DNA of 64,000 nucleotides from Bradyrhizobium sp. B097 (GCF_038957035.1 NZ_CP152412.1:3096501-3160500), one strand, 5' to 3'; positions 43,454-52,706 are shown, counted from the stretch's first letter. Program-made: numbers and translations. Notes: generated by a model not told the origin, from the letters alone.

Positions 43454-43882
43454 ATGTACAGGATACGCGAGGTTGATCCGCAGGACGAAGAGGTCGCGGA
43501 TGCGCTCGCCGAGCTTCATCGGCTGACCTTCTGCGATGGGACTCGTGTGCCCGACTTCGAGCAGGGGTATTGGTGGATTGCTTTCCGTGGGCTGAAACCG
43601 ATTGCATTCGCGGGCGTCGTTCCGTCAACCCATGTTGCCAACGCCGGATATCTATGCCGCGTTGGCGTCGTGATGACGCACTGCGGTCATGGCCTGCAAG
43701 TGCGGCTCACTCGCGCGCTGGAAGCGCGAGCGCGGCGGTCCGGCTGGAAAGCGATCGTCTCGGATACGACGGACAATCATTTTTCGGCCAATAACTTCAT
43801 CCGGCAGGGGTATCGGCTCTTCGAACCGGCCTCGCCCTGGGCATGGCAGCACACGCTGTATTGGCGGAAGGAGCTCGTCTAG
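43454..43882 (+). CDS. GNAT-family N-acetyltransferase, phage-associated
   Basis: A 142-residue protein from the ATG at 43454 (GAGGTG 6 bases before). GNAT features are CRVGVVMTHCGHGLQVRL in place of the acetyl-CoA loop (Q/RxxGxG/A) and FSANNFIRQGYRLF near the end. Similar acetyltransferases are carried by rhizobial prophages, where substrates may be phage or host peptides. The extra 28 codons upstream in the same frame show no protein character. Confidence 0.78.
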   Translation: MYRIREVDPQDEEVADALAELHRLTFCDGTRVPDFEQGYWWIAFRGLKPIAFAGVVPSTHVANAGYLCRVGVVMTHCGHGLQVRLTRALEARARRSGWKAIVSDTTDNHFSANNFIRQGYRLFEPASPWAWQHTLYWRKELV

Positions 43883-43931
43883 ATCCTGCGAGGTGGATGT
43901 GACCATTGCCGACAGTTCGACGACGTAGAGC

Positions 43932-43957
43932 GCCCGGTGGTCGATTGGCCGCCGGGC
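43932..43957 (+). terminator. Possible terminator after the acetyltransferase
   Basis: GCCCGG (43932-43937) pairs with CCGGGC (43952-43957), followed by TTCTT. A modest stem with a short T-rich tail. Confidence 0.45.
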
Positions 43958-44187
43958 TTCTTGGCGTATCTGGTTCATAGGCCGCACCCTTCGGCAAGCC
44001 ACCGTCGTTGGCCGGTGCTTGGCCGCGCGTCGAATCCTGGGCGGGAGAATGCTAGAGTGCCGCGTCCCGCGCGGACGAACATGGCTGAGAGCGTTCCCGT
44101 CACCGGACGCCCGGTGGCGGCAGTTGAGAGTTCTGCGCCTTGAATTTCGCCGGACGCAGGCTTGCGCGTCTTGATCTCTGGTGATCG

Positions 44188-44197
44188 CTCGATAAAC
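44188..44197 (+). promoter_or_regulatory. Shared motif upstream of the monooxygenase operon
   Basis: CTCGATAAAC, 57 bases before the start at 44254. The identical ten bases, preceded by ATC in both cases, occur at 48810-48819 between the divergent LLM and molybdenum-hydroxylase operons. It may be a binding site of the TetR protein at 46039. Confidence 0.4.
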
Positions 44198-44253
44198 TGA
44201 GCCGAACGACCTGATCGCGCGAATGTTCCGGAGATCGAACGAAGGAAGAGACC

Positions 44254-45480
44254 ATGGTTGAGGTTGGCCGCGGGCTCGACACTGAGCTGCCGCCAGGGTC
44301 AGATCGGGATCATTATTCGCTCATGGTCGCACGAGCCCGAGCGCTGGCACCGGCTCTGCGTGAACGGGCTGCGCAGACCGAGGAGCTGCGCCGTTTGCCG
44401 CCCGAGACCGAGCGGGATCTACACGATAGTGGCCTTTTCCGGGTTCTGCAGCCCAAGCGCGTCGGAGGCAGTGAGCTCGACTATGTTGCGTTGGTCGATT
44501 GCGCCGACGCCCTGGGGCAGGGCGACGCCTCGGTTTCTTGGAATTTTGCCAATCTTGCGAGCCACCACTGGATGCTGGGTATGTTCGCGCCCGAGGCGCA
44601 GAGCGCCGTGTGGGGTGAGAATCCCGATACGCTGATCGCGTCTTCCTTTGTTTTCCCGGCCGGACGGGCCAGGAAGACAAGTGGCGGTTATTTGCTGAGC
44701 GGTCATTGGCCGTTCTCGTCCGGGGTGGAAGCGTGCGGGTGGAACATGCTCGCGAGCGTGGTTGCCTCGGATGATGAGGCCGATGGCGTCGAGTATCGGC
44801 TCTTCCTGTTGAACAGACGCGACTACAGCATCGACGACACCTGGAACGCGGCAGGTCTGCGCGGAACGGGATCGAACGATGTGCGAGTAACTGACGCATT
44901 CGTTCCCGAGCACATGACGGTCGCCGTCAGCGATCTTGCGGGTGGCGCAACGCCAGGCAGCGTCGTCAATCCGAACGCGCTCTACATGCTCCCGGTTTTC
45001 TCGTTGTTCCCCTATGTGCTGTCTGGGGTTGGTCTGGGAAATGCCCAGGCTTGTCTTGATGATTACGTCGAGATCGCGCGACACCGTGCCTCGACATATA
45101 ATCGGGCCAAGCTTGGCGACCTGCAGAGTACACAGATCAAGATCGCCGAGGCGTCTGCGAAGATAGATGCCGCACGGCTGATCATGCGCACGAATTGCGT
45201 TGACGCGCTTGCAGAGATTCGGCGTGGTGATATCCCCAGCATTGCGGCGAAGACGAAGCTCCGGCGCGATGGCGCGTTCGCGGTCAATCTGTGCACCGAA
45301 GCCGTTTCTCTTCTGTTTGCAGCGAGTGGGGCGCGCAGCCTGTTCACCTCGGGAGCACTGCAGCGCCAATTTCGCGATGCGCATGCAGTGAACGCACATC
45401 TCGCCTTCAATTTCGACGCGGCGGGCACCAATTACGGGCGGGTGGCTCTTGGGCTGCCGTCTGAAAACCTGACGCTTTGA
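44254..45480 (+). CDS. Flavin-dependent monooxygenase, oxygenase component (HsaA/acyl-CoA-dehydrogenase-like fold)
   Basis: A 408-residue protein of the acyl-CoA-dehydrogenase-fold monooxygenase group (class D), with RRLPPETERDLHDSGLFRVLQPKRVGG at the N-terminus, a central GGYLLSGHWPFSSGVEAC flavin-side segment and C-terminal ALQRQFRDAHAVNAHLAFNFDAAG. Relatives such as HsaA and p-hydroxyphenylacetate hydroxylase oxygenate phenols with reduced flavin from a partner. The flavin reductase gene starts 7 bases downstream, which strongly supports a two-component monooxygenase. Substrate unknown. Confidence 0.88.
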   Translation: MVEVGRGLDTELPPGSDRDHYSLMVARARALAPALRERAAQTEELRRLPPETERDLHDSGLFRVLQPKRVGGSELDYVALVDCADALGQGDASVSWNFANLASHHWMLGMFAPEAQSAVWGENPDTLIASSFVFPAGRARKTSGGYLLSGHWPFSSGVEACGWNMLASVVASDDEADGVEYRLFLLNRRDYSIDDTWNAAGLRGTGSNDVRVTDAFVPEHMTVAVSDLAGGATPGSVVNPNALYMLPVFSLFPYVLSGVGLGNAQACLDDYVEIARHRASTYNRAKLGDLQSTQIKIAEASAKIDAARLIMRTNCVDALAEIRRGDIPSIAAKTKLRRDGAFAVNLCTEAVSLLFAASGARSLFTSGALQRQFRDAHAVNAHLAFNFDAAGTNYGRVALGLPSENLTL

Positions 45481-45487
45481 GGCTGGG

Positions 45488-46042
45488 ATGTCCGACCCAC
45501 CCAAACATCCGCCGGACCCGGCCAGTGAACTCGCAAGCGACAGCTCGACGATCGATCCCCGCGACTTCCGCAATGCCCTCGGTATGTTTGCGACTGGTGT
45601 GACGATCGTCACCGCGATGTCGGCCGAAGGACATCCGTACGGAATCACTTGCAATTCCTTTGCGTCGGTGTCGCTCAACCCTCCACTCGTGTTGTGGAGC
45701 CTGGGGATGTTTTCGCAGGGACTGCCGATCTTCCAGAATGCCAGTCATTTCGCGGTCAACGTTCTAGACGCGTCGCAGCAGACGCTGGCGATAAAGTTTG
45801 CCAGATCATCGGGTGACAAATTCGCCGGTGTGAGTTGGTCACCAGGCCTCGGGAACGCCCCCGTGCTTGCCGGCGTGGTCGCAAGTTTCCAATGCCGGGC
45901 TGCCGACCGGTACTACGGCGGCGATCACGTCATTTTCCTTGGGGCGGTGGAGGCCTACGCCTATAACCGGAACAATCCCCTGCTGTTCGCGCAGGGAGGT
46001 TTTGGCCGGTTCCTGGCCGACGATGACGGCAACGCATCATGA
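45488..46042 (+). CDS. Flavin reductase, partner of the monooxygenase (HpaC/HsaB-like)
   Basis: A 184-residue protein with the flavin-reductase pattern: FRNALGMFATGVTIVTAMSAEGHPYGITCNSFASVSLNPPLVLWSL and, near the end, DHVIFLGAVEAYAYNRNNPLLFAQGGFGRF. It would use NAD(P)H to make free reduced flavin for the enzyme at 44254. The stop overlaps the TetR gene start by ATGA. Confidence 0.92.
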   Translation: MSDPPKHPPDPASELASDSSTIDPRDFRNALGMFATGVTIVTAMSAEGHPYGITCNSFASVSLNPPLVLWSLGMFSQGLPIFQNASHFAVNVLDASQQTLAIKFARSSGDKFAGVSWSPGLGNAPVLAGVVASFQCRAADRYYGGDHVIFLGAVEAYAYNRNNPLLFAQGGFGRFLADDDGNAS

Positions 46043-46701
46043 ATCGAAAGGCGCCCGTCAAGCGAACTCGTGCCAAGCAGAGGCGGCTGTCGGCCGACGA
46101 CCGTCGCAGTGAATTCGTCAGCAAGGCGACAGAGCTTTTTGCGGAGGAGGGATTTGGCGGCGGCACGCGTGCCCTCGCTCGCAGGCTCGGCGTGACGCAA
46201 CCGTTGCTTTATCGCTACTTTCCGAGCAAGGACGATCTCATCAAGGAGGTCTACCGCAAGGTCTATCTCGAGCCCCTTGAGATCGGCTGGGAAAAGTTGC
46301 TCTCCGACCGGTCGCGGCCACTCCGCGTGCGGCTTCAGGAATTTTACGAAGGCTACACGGACGCAATCTTCAACCGAAAATGGCTGCGGATCTATCTCTA
46401 CTCTGGACTGAAGGGCCTCGATATCAATCGTTGGTATGTTGGCATGGTCAAGGACAAGATCCTGACACGCATTGTCAGGGAATGTCGCCACGACGCCGGC
46501 CTCGCCATGCAGAGCAGGCCCAGCGCGGCCGAACTGGAGCTGGCCTGGGTGTTTCACGGCGGCATCTTCTATTACGGTGTACGCAAGTACATCTACGAAG
46601 CGCCCGTCCTGGAGGACAAGGCGCAGATGATCAGTGATGCGCTGGATCTCTTTCTGGCGGGATTTGAGAGGATGGCGGAGAGCGCGACCGATCGTCGGTG
46701 A
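46039..46701 (+). CDS. TetR/AcrR family transcriptional regulator
   Basis: A 220-residue regulator. The helix-turn-helix TRALARRLGVTQPLLYRYFPSKDDLIKEVY is near residues 45-75. It ends the plus-strand monooxygenase operon (ATGA overlap with the reductase) and probably controls this operon and perhaps the neighbouring divergent ones through the CTCGATAAAC motif. The C-terminal ligand domain gives no hint of the inducer. Confidence 0.9.
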   Translation: MNRKAPVKRTRAKQRRLSADDRRSEFVSKATELFAEEGFGGGTRALARRLGVTQPLLYRYFPSKDDLIKEVYRKVYLEPLEIGWEKLLSDRSRPLRVRLQEFYEGYTDAIFNRKWLRIYLYSGLKGLDINRWYVGMVKDKILTRIVRECRHDAGLAMQSRPSAAELELAWVFHGGIFYYGVRKYIYEAPVLEDKAQMISDALDLFLAGFERMAESATDRR

Positions 46702-46731
46702 GTATCGATCAAGGTCGTCGGCTGAGCCGGA

Positions 46732-47643
46732 TTACCTTGCCGCCATCTGGCCCCGATACCAATCTCCAATCTCGCTCGCCGTCATGAGCGCGACGCCGTC
46801 ATGGCCGATCACATAATCGAGCAGGGCCTCCAGATACTTGATTCGATGTGGGACCCCCGTGATGTAAGGATGCACCGAAATTGCCATGACCCGCGCGTTC
46901 TCTGCGCCTTCGAGATACAGCCGATCGAACTGGTCGGTACAGCGCGTCAGGAACTGTTCCGAGGGCAGGTGCTGTAGCGCGTGAATGACAATGTCGTTGG
47001 TCTCGACGGAATAGGGAATCGTCGTCACAGTTCCGTGCGGTGTCGCGATGTCCTGAGGAAGATCGTCGATCACCCAATCGGCCACGTATTCGATCCCGTT
47101 GAGGCGCAGGAGATCGAGTGTTTCTTCGGTCTCGGTCAGGCCCGGGCTTTCCCATGACCGCGGCGGCTTGCCGACAAAGGCGGCGATCGTGTCGACAGCA
47201 CGCTTGATCGCATCCGCCTGGTTCTCGACCTTGTGCATTGGGCCCTGCACGAACCCATGGCCCATGAATTCGAAACCCGCCTCGCGCGCCGCCGACGCGA
47301 CGCGCGGATAGCTGTTGCAGACGTTGGCATTCGCGGCCAGCGTCACCGGTATCTTTCGATCGGTGAGGGCTTTGAATTGCCGCCAGAAGCCGGCGCGCAT
47401 GCCGTATTCATGCCACGACCAGTTCGGCACGTCAGGCAGCAGCGGCTGGCCCATCGGCGGGCTCAGCACGGTGCGCGGCATCGCATTTTCGATACGCCAT
47501 TCCTCGACATTGAGGACGACCCAGACAGCAAGCTTCTTGCCATCAGGCAACGTCAGTTTCGGTCGGTCGATCTGAGCCTGGTACGGAATGCGATCAGTGA
47601 AAGCCACGTCGAAACTCCCTTGATCACGCCAATCATCCGGCAT
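46732..47643 (-). CDS. Polysaccharide-deacetylase-fold amidohydrolase (PuuE/allantoinase-like)
   Basis: A 303-residue NodB-fold protein of the branch containing PuuE allantoinase and cyclic imide hydrolases rather than true chitin deacetylases: no signal peptide, WSWHEYGMRAGFWRQFKAL, EFMGHGFVQGPMH and AISVHPYITG carry candidate metal/active residues. It would hydrolyse a C-N bond, for example of a cyclic amide or imide. Its start overlaps the end of the LLM oxidoreductase gene by 11 bases, so the two are cotranscribed. Confidence 0.82.
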   Translation of the reverse strand: MPDDWRDQGSFDVAFTDRIPYQAQIDRPKLTLPDGKKLAVWVVLNVEEWRIENAMPRTVLSPPMGQPLLPDVPNWSWHEYGMRAGFWRQFKALTDRKIPVTLAANANVCNSYPRVASAAREAGFEFMGHGFVQGPMHKVENQADAIKRAVDTIAAFVGKPPRSWESPGLTETEETLDLLRLNGIEYVADWVIDDLPQDIATPHGTVTTIPYSVETNDIVIHALQHLPSEQFLTRCTDQFDRLYLEGAENARVMAISVHPYITGVPHRIKYLEALLDYVIGHDGVALMTASEIGDWYRGQMAAR

Positions 47644-48721
47644 CGGCGGTATTGATCCGCGGCAAGACCTTCTCGGCCATCAGGATCATTGATTGACGGC
47701 CGAGCTCACGATCCTTCCAGTCCTTGCCCGCATAAAGCAGGGTTCCGAAGGTGCCGATCTCTTCCTGAAATGCCAGCAGCTGATCGGCCACGCTTTCAGG
47801 CGTGCCGTAGATGATGAGCTTGTCGCAGATCGATTCGAGGGTGACCTCCGAGTCTGGTTGATCCCGCCTCGTCTTGAACAACTCGAGCCGGCCGCCGCGC
47901 TTCAGCTTCGTGAACAACTGGTGATAATAGTACACGTAGGGGCTATCGGGCGACGTGACATAGGCCTTCGCGGTTGCTGCGTCCTTTGCAACGAACACGC
48001 TCTTGGCAACGCGCCAATTGGCGGGGTCGGCGACCCGGTTCACACGCTCGCAACCCTCGACGTATTTGGGCCAGTGGCTCTTCACCCAGGCAGGCATCAG
48101 GAAGTTCGCCGAGATCGGATCCCAGCCGCGCGCAGCGGCTTCCGTGACGCCTTTTGAGAACGGCGCGACCGCGGTCACCACAATCGGCGGGTGAGGGGTT
48201 TGCAATGGGCGGGCAATCAATCCCTGCCCGATGTCCTCGATCAGGGTTCGCTGGACCGAGACATTCCAGTATCTGCCCTGCAGATCATAGGGCGGCTTGC
48301 CTGCCCAGATATCGAGAACCTGATTGATTGCCTCAAGGAACATGGCATTGCGGTCGGCATCGAGATTGCCGAACACTTCCGCGTCGGACAGCAGTCCGCC
48401 GGGGCTTATTCCGAGTATGAAGCGGCCATCAAGCATGTGATCGAGCATGGCGACGGATGCGGCGACCGCTGCCGGATGAGTGTTCGGCATGTTGATGGTG
48501 CCGGTTCCAAGCTTGATCTGCCTGGTTGCGGCGGCGAGCCAGGCAATGAACGCGATGCTGGAGGTGATGTTCTCGGCCTTGTCGGTGACATGCTCGCCGA
48601 CATACGCCTCGGTGAACCCGAGCTCGTCCGCGAGCAGGAAGGCCTCCCGATCCTCCCGGAGCGATTGCCGCCAATCCTTGTCGAGAGGATGGATCGGCAT
48701 CGTAAAGAATCCGAGCTTCAT
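47633..48721 (-). CDS. LLM-class flavin-dependent oxidoreductase (luciferase-like)
   Basis: A 362-residue TIM-barrel flavoprotein of the bacterial-luciferase family. The start at 48721 lies 6 bases after GGGAGG; the ATG at 48724 is only 3 bases away. Features are KLGFFTMPIHP at the N-terminus, LGFTEAYVGEHVTD, LDGRFILGISPG and the phosphate-side region. Relatives include monooxygenases that open heterocycles (RutA-like) and nitrilotriacetate-type enzymes. First gene of the minus-strand pair with the PuuE-like hydrolase, divergent from the molybdenum hydroxylase. Confidence 0.88.
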   Translation of the reverse strand: MKLGFFTMPIHPLDKDWRQSLREDREAFLLADELGFTEAYVGEHVTDKAENITSSIAFIAWLAAATRQIKLGTGTINMPNTHPAAVAASVAMLDHMLDGRFILGISPGGLLSDAEVFGNLDADRNAMFLEAINQVLDIWAGKPPYDLQGRYWNVSVQRTLIEDIGQGLIARPLQTPHPPIVVTAVAPFSKGVTEAAARGWDPISANFLMPAWVKSHWPKYVEGCERVNRVADPANWRVAKSVFVAKDAATAKAYVTSPDSPYVYYYHQLFTKLKRGGRLELFKTRRDQPDSEVTLESICDKLIIYGTPESVADQLLAFQEEIGTFGTLLYAGKDWKDRELGRQSMILMAEKVLPRINTADAG

Positions 48722-48809
48722 CATCCGCCTCCCTGCACGTTGAACGTTAGTTGGCGAGGAACCTGCGGCCTTCCCACGGTGAAGACAAGCCCTGCCGCGT
48801 AAATAATCA

Positions 48810-48819
48810 CTCGATAAAC
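48810..48819 (+). promoter_or_regulatory. Shared motif in the divergent promoter region
   Basis: CTCGATAAAC, identical to 44188-44197, with ATC three bases before it in both places. It lies in the 168-base gap between the LLM gene and the molybdenum hydroxylase genes, so it could affect both directions. Confidence 0.4.
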
Positions 48820-48889
48820 AAGCTTGACGTTTCAAGGGGGCGGCCCTCTAATCGGGCAAACCAAAATTGGGCCGGGAGGCCACGCCCAC

Positions 48890-49771
48890 ATGAAAGCTGC
48901 GGCTTTCGCCTACGCCCGCGCGACCAGCGTCGTGAATGCGTTGGAGTTGCTTGCCGCGCATGGCGACAAGGCGAAGGTTCTGTCGGGTGGCCAGAGCCTG
49001 ATGCCGGCCATGAACCTGCGGCTCATCTCCCCGGACATTCTGGTCGATATCGGTGGCCTCACCGAGTTGCATGGCATCGCCGTGAGGGCAGGCGTGCTGG
49101 TCGTTGGCGCGCTGACGCGGCATGTCGACCTGCTCAGGTCGCCGGAGATTGCGCTACACGCGCCGCTGTTGCGGGATGCCGTTGCCCACGTTGCCCACCC
49201 CGCTATTCGCAATCGCGGAACGATAGGCGGTAGCCTTGCGCATGCCGATCCGGCGTCGGAGCTGCCGGCCTGCGTTATCGCGCTTGACGCCACGATCGTT
49301 GTTCGCGGCCCGACGGGCGAGCGCCGGATTGCTGCGACCGAATTTTTCAAGGGCATCTATGAAACGGCGCTGTCGCCGGACGAATTGCTTGTCGCGATCG
49401 CGGTGCCAGTCGCGGGCCAGGGCTCGACATTTTTCTTTCAGGAGTATGCCCGGCGACATGGTGACTACGCCGTCGTTGGTCTCGCCGCACGTGCTATTGT
49501 TGCTACTGGCAGGTTCTCGGATCTTCGGCTCGGCTTCTTTGCGGTTGGCGATCGACCGCTGCTCGCAGCGGCCGCCGGCAAGCTGATCAATGCGTCTGTG
49601 ACGCCCGCCTTGCTCGCGGAGGCGGCGACCGCGCTGGCCGCTGAACTCGATCCGCAGGACGATCAGCAGGCGAGCGCGGCGATGCGACGACACCTCGCCA
49701 CAGTCCTGCTTCGGCGTTGCGTGGCCACGTTGTTGGCGCGGCCCAAACTGGAAGCGGGAGTGACCAAGTGA
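48890..49771 (+). CDS. Molybdenum hydroxylase, FAD-binding subunit (CoxM-like)
   Basis: A 293-residue FAD subunit of the xanthine-oxidase family. The FAD motifs are SGGQSLMPAMNLRL and AIRNRGTIGGSLAHADPASELP. It passes electrons from the iron-sulfur subunit to an acceptor. The start at 48890 follows GGGAGG; its stop overlaps the GTG of the iron-sulfur subunit (GTGA). Confidence 0.92.
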   Translation: MKAAAFAYARATSVVNALELLAAHGDKAKVLSGGQSLMPAMNLRLISPDILVDIGGLTELHGIAVRAGVLVVGALTRHVDLLRSPEIALHAPLLRDAVAHVAHPAIRNRGTIGGSLAHADPASELPACVIALDATIVVRGPTGERRIAATEFFKGIYETALSPDELLVAIAVPVAGQGSTFFFQEYARRHGDYAVVGLAARAIVATGRFSDLRLGFFAVGDRPLLAAAAGKLINASVTPALLAEAATALAAELDPQDDQQASAAMRRHLATVLLRRCVATLLARPKLEAGVTK

Positions 49772-50253
49772 GCGCTCCGGTGCCGGTCTCACTGTTGGTC
49801 AACGGCGAGCCCATCGATGCTTTTGTCCTGCCACGTCTCAATCTCGCTGATTTCCTCAGGGAGAATCTGAAGCTGACCGGAACCCATGTCGGTTGCGAGC
49901 ACGGCGTCTGTGGTGCCTGCACGGTCCGGATCGATGGCGAGATCGTCCGCTCCTGTCTGATGCTGGCGGTCCAGGCGCAGGGGGCATCAGTCGAGACAAT
50001 CGAGGGGCTGTCCGACAGCGGCGAAATCGCCGATCTTCAGGCGGCCTTTCGCGAACGCAATGCATTGCAGTGCGGCTATTGCACGCCCGGGATGCTGATG
50101 ACGGCGCAGGACCTACTGAAGCATTTGCCCGTGCCTGATCGTCAAGCGATCCGCGAGCACCTTTCCGGCAATTATTGCCGTTGCACCGGCTATCAAGCCA
50201 TCGTGGATGCGGTGGAGGCGACAGCCAGGACGCGCGCGGGGCGGCGGGCATGA
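49768..50253 (+). CDS. Molybdenum hydroxylase, 2Fe-2S subunit (CoxS-like)
   Basis: A 161-residue subunit starting at the GTG that overlaps the upstream stop. All eight cluster cysteines are visible in CEHGVCGACTV with the later SCLML (plant-type cluster) and CGYCTPGM with CRCTGYQ (C-terminal cluster). It links the Mo site to FAD. Overlaps the large-subunit gene by ATGA. Confidence 0.93.
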   Translation: MSAPVPVSLLVNGEPIDAFVLPRLNLADFLRENLKLTGTHVGCEHGVCGACTVRIDGEIVRSCLMLAVQAQGASVETIEGLSDSGEIADLQAAFRERNALQCGYCTPGMLMTAQDLLKHLPVPDRQAIREHLSGNYCRCTGYQAIVDAVEATARTRAGRRA

Positions 50254-52640
50254 CGGTGACCCGTGCGCCAGCAGAGACCCTTTCGGTGCTCGATCGCCCG
50301 AATTCCTATATCGGCAAGACGGTGCCACGGCCGAACCTCGACAGGTTGCTGCAAGGGCGCGGACAATATGTCAGCGATCTGGAATTGCCGCGGATGGCGC
50401 ACGTGGTCTTTTTACGGTCGCCCTATGCCCACGCCAGGATCGTGGCGATCGACGCCGACGCGGCACGGCGTATGTCCGGCGTCATTTCCATCGTCACGGG
50501 TCGAGAGCTTGAGGCTGTCATCACGCCGTGGGTCGGCGTGCTCTCGCATCTGAAGGGATTGAAGTCGGCGCCGCAGCACGCGATCGCGATCGATCGGGCC
50601 TGCTGGCAGGGTGAGGCAGTCGCGGCGATTGTCGCAACCAGCCGTGCGGCAGCCGAAGATGCCATGGAGCATGTTGTCGTCGACTACGAGGAGCTCGAGG
50701 CGGTCACGGACATGCGCACCGCGCTCGACCCGGCAACGCCAGTCATTCACGCCTCGCTCGGCGACAATCTCGCCTTTGAACGGACCCTTGATGCGGGCGA
50801 TGTCGACCAAGCATTGTCGGATTCTGAGGTGGTCGAGGCCGACTTCGTATTCGGGCGCCACACCGGCGTGACGCTTGAACCGCGGGCGGTCGTTGCCGAC
50901 TGGAATGCAGCCGAGGCACGGCTGACGATCTATCAGGGCACACAGGCGCCCCACATGGTGCAGAACATTGCAGCCCTGCATCTCGGACTAAGGGAAGCGC
51001 AGGTCCGGGTGGTCTGCAAGGATGTCGGTGGCTCGTTCGGCATCAAGGTCCACATCTACGCCGACGAAATGGCGACCTATGCGCTATCCAAGCTGCTACG
51101 ACGGCCGATCAAATTCGTGGCCGACCGTGTGGAGAGCTTCAACACGGACATTCATGCCCGCGATCATCGATGCAGGGGCCGGATCGGCGTCAAGCCGGAC
51201 GGCACCATCACGGCCTTCGAGATCGACGACCTGACTGGGATCGGTCCCTATTCAATGTATCCGCGCACCAGTGCGATCGAGGCCAATCAGGTGGTCAATC
51301 TGGTTGGCGGGCCGTATGTCACGGCGAACTATCGGGCGCGAGCGCGGGTCGTCTTCCAGAACAAGAACGTGATGTGTCAGTACCGGGCGGTCGGGCACCC
51401 GATTGCCTGTTCGGTCACCGAGGGGCTGGTCGACCTTGCCGCAGCGAAGATCGGTATGGACCCCGTGGAGATCCGCCGGCGCAATTTGATCCCCGATGAC
51501 GCCTATCCCTATGCATCCCCCTCCGGCATGAAGTTCGAGCAGCTTTCGCATCATGCCTCGCTGGCCAAGCTGCTGCAGATGATGGATTACGACGCATTGC
51601 GTGCCGAACAAGCGGCGTTGCGCGCCAGAAATATTCACCGGGGTATCGGAATCGCCAGCTTCATCGAGGTCACCAATCCCAGCGCCGCGTTCTATGGCGT
51701 CGGCGGCGCGAAAATCTCGTCGCAGGATGGCGTTGCAGTTCGGCTCGACGCGCAAGGCTCGGTGATCTGCCAGACCAGTATCACGGAGCAGGGGCAGGGT
51801 TCGGAATCGCTGACTGCCCAGATCGTGGGCAGTGTGCTGGGCGTTTCGATGGAACGGGTCCGCGTGATCCTGGGCGACACCGACAACACGCCCTATGGCG
51901 GCGGCACCTGGGCCTCGCGCGGTGCCGGCATCGGCGGCGAAGCCGCGCTACAAGCCGCCAAGGCCCTGCGCCAGAATATCCTTGATATCGCCGCGGCCAT
52001 CCTGCAATCGACGCCGGGCGGGCTCGATATCGTCAACAACAGCATCGTCGATGCCGGCGACGGTGCGTCACGGATCGAGCTGAGCGAATTGGCGCGGATC
52101 GTCTATTTTCGGCCGGATACCCTCCCGCCGGGCATCCAGCCTGAGTTGATGGCGACCCGACATTTCGTGCCGCGCCAGTATCCCTTCGCATTCACCAACG
52201 GGGTTCAGGCCTCCTGGCTCGAGGTCGATACCGAGATCGGGTTCGTGACGCTGCTGAAGCATTGGGTCGTCGAAGACTGCGGCACGATCATCAACCCGCA
52301 ACTGGTCGACGAGCAGATCCGGGGCGGGGTCGTGCAGGGCCTCGGCGCGGCGCTGTTCGAGAAATGCATCTATGACGAGCGTGGTCAGCTCACCAACGCC
52401 AATATGGCGGACTACCTGGTCCCGATGTCCGGCGAGATGCCCGATATCGAGATTGGCCACGTGGTGTCTCCGACGCAGGAGTCGGAGCTCGGAGCCAAAG
52501 GGGCAGGCGAGGCAGGGACAGCCGGTGCGGCAGCTGCGGTTGCCAACGCGGTCAATGACGCGCTGCGGCCGTTCGGCGCAATAATTACCGAGATTCCGCT
52601 CACGCCTCAGGTTATCCTGACGGCCTTGGGACGAATCTGA
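50250..52640 (+). CDS. Molybdenum hydroxylase, Mo-binding catalytic subunit (CoxL/XdhB-like)
   Basis: A 796-residue subunit with the family start (VPRPNLDRLLQGRGQYVSD), the molybdopterin segment KDVGGSFGIKVHIY, and the catalytic glutamate in GAKGAGEAGTAGAAAA. The region where CO dehydrogenase has AYXCSFR instead reads CQYRAVGHP, so this is a hydroxylase or dehydrogenase, not CODH. Such enzymes insert water-derived oxygen into N-heteroarenes or oxidise aldehydes. Neighbouring LLM, PuuE-like and two-component monooxygenase genes favour an N-heterocyclic substrate. Confidence 0.9.
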   Translation: MTVTRAPAETLSVLDRPNSYIGKTVPRPNLDRLLQGRGQYVSDLELPRMAHVVFLRSPYAHARIVAIDADAARRMSGVISIVTGRELEAVITPWVGVLSHLKGLKSAPQHAIAIDRACWQGEAVAAIVATSRAAAEDAMEHVVVDYEELEAVTDMRTALDPATPVIHASLGDNLAFERTLDAGDVDQALSDSEVVEADFVFGRHTGVTLEPRAVVADWNAAEARLTIYQGTQAPHMVQNIAALHLGLREAQVRVVCKDVGGSFGIKVHIYADEMATYALSKLLRRPIKFVADRVESFNTDIHARDHRCRGRIGVKPDGTITAFEIDDLTGIGPYSMYPRTSAIEANQVVNLVGGPYVTANYRARARVVFQNKNVMCQYRAVGHPIACSVTEGLVDLAAAKIGMDPVEIRRRNLIPDDAYPYASPSGMKFEQLSHHASLAKLLQMMDYDALRAEQAALRARNIHRGIGIASFIEVTNPSAAFYGVGGAKISSQDGVAVRLDAQGSVICQTSITEQGQGSESLTAQIVGSVLGVSMERVRVILGDTDNTPYGGGTWASRGAGIGGEAALQAAKALRQNILDIAAAILQSTPGGLDIVNNSIVDAGDGASRIELSELARIVYFRPDTLPPGIQPELMATRHFVPRQYPFAFTNGVQASWLEVDTEIGFVTLLKHWVVEDCGTIINPQLVDEQIRGGVVQGLGAALFEKCIYDERGQLTNANMADYLVPMSGEMPDIEIGHVVSPTQESELGAKGAGEAGTAGAAAAVANAVNDALRPFGAIITEIPLTPQVILTALGRI

Positions 52641-52706
52641 GGGTGGAGACGTTCCGGCAAAGATAACGATAAGCAAAAGACAGACAGTTCTTGGGGAGGA
52701 ATAGTC

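Larger units (their letters stand above)
43883..44253. other. Intergenic region at the right edge of the prophage remnant
   Basis: About 370 bases with no convincing gene. It contains a possible terminator at 43932-43957 and the motif at 44188-44197 ahead of the monooxygenase operon. Confidence 0.55.

Noticed and set aside
44021..44050. GCGTCGAATCC resembles a tRNA T-arm next to the prophage remnant, a possible attachment site
   Set aside because: No cloverleaf, acceptor stem or matching repeat on the left side was found.
50250..52640. Identity as carbon monoxide dehydrogenase large subunit
   Set aside because: The AYXCSFR active-site motif is absent; the equivalent region reads CQYRAVGHP.
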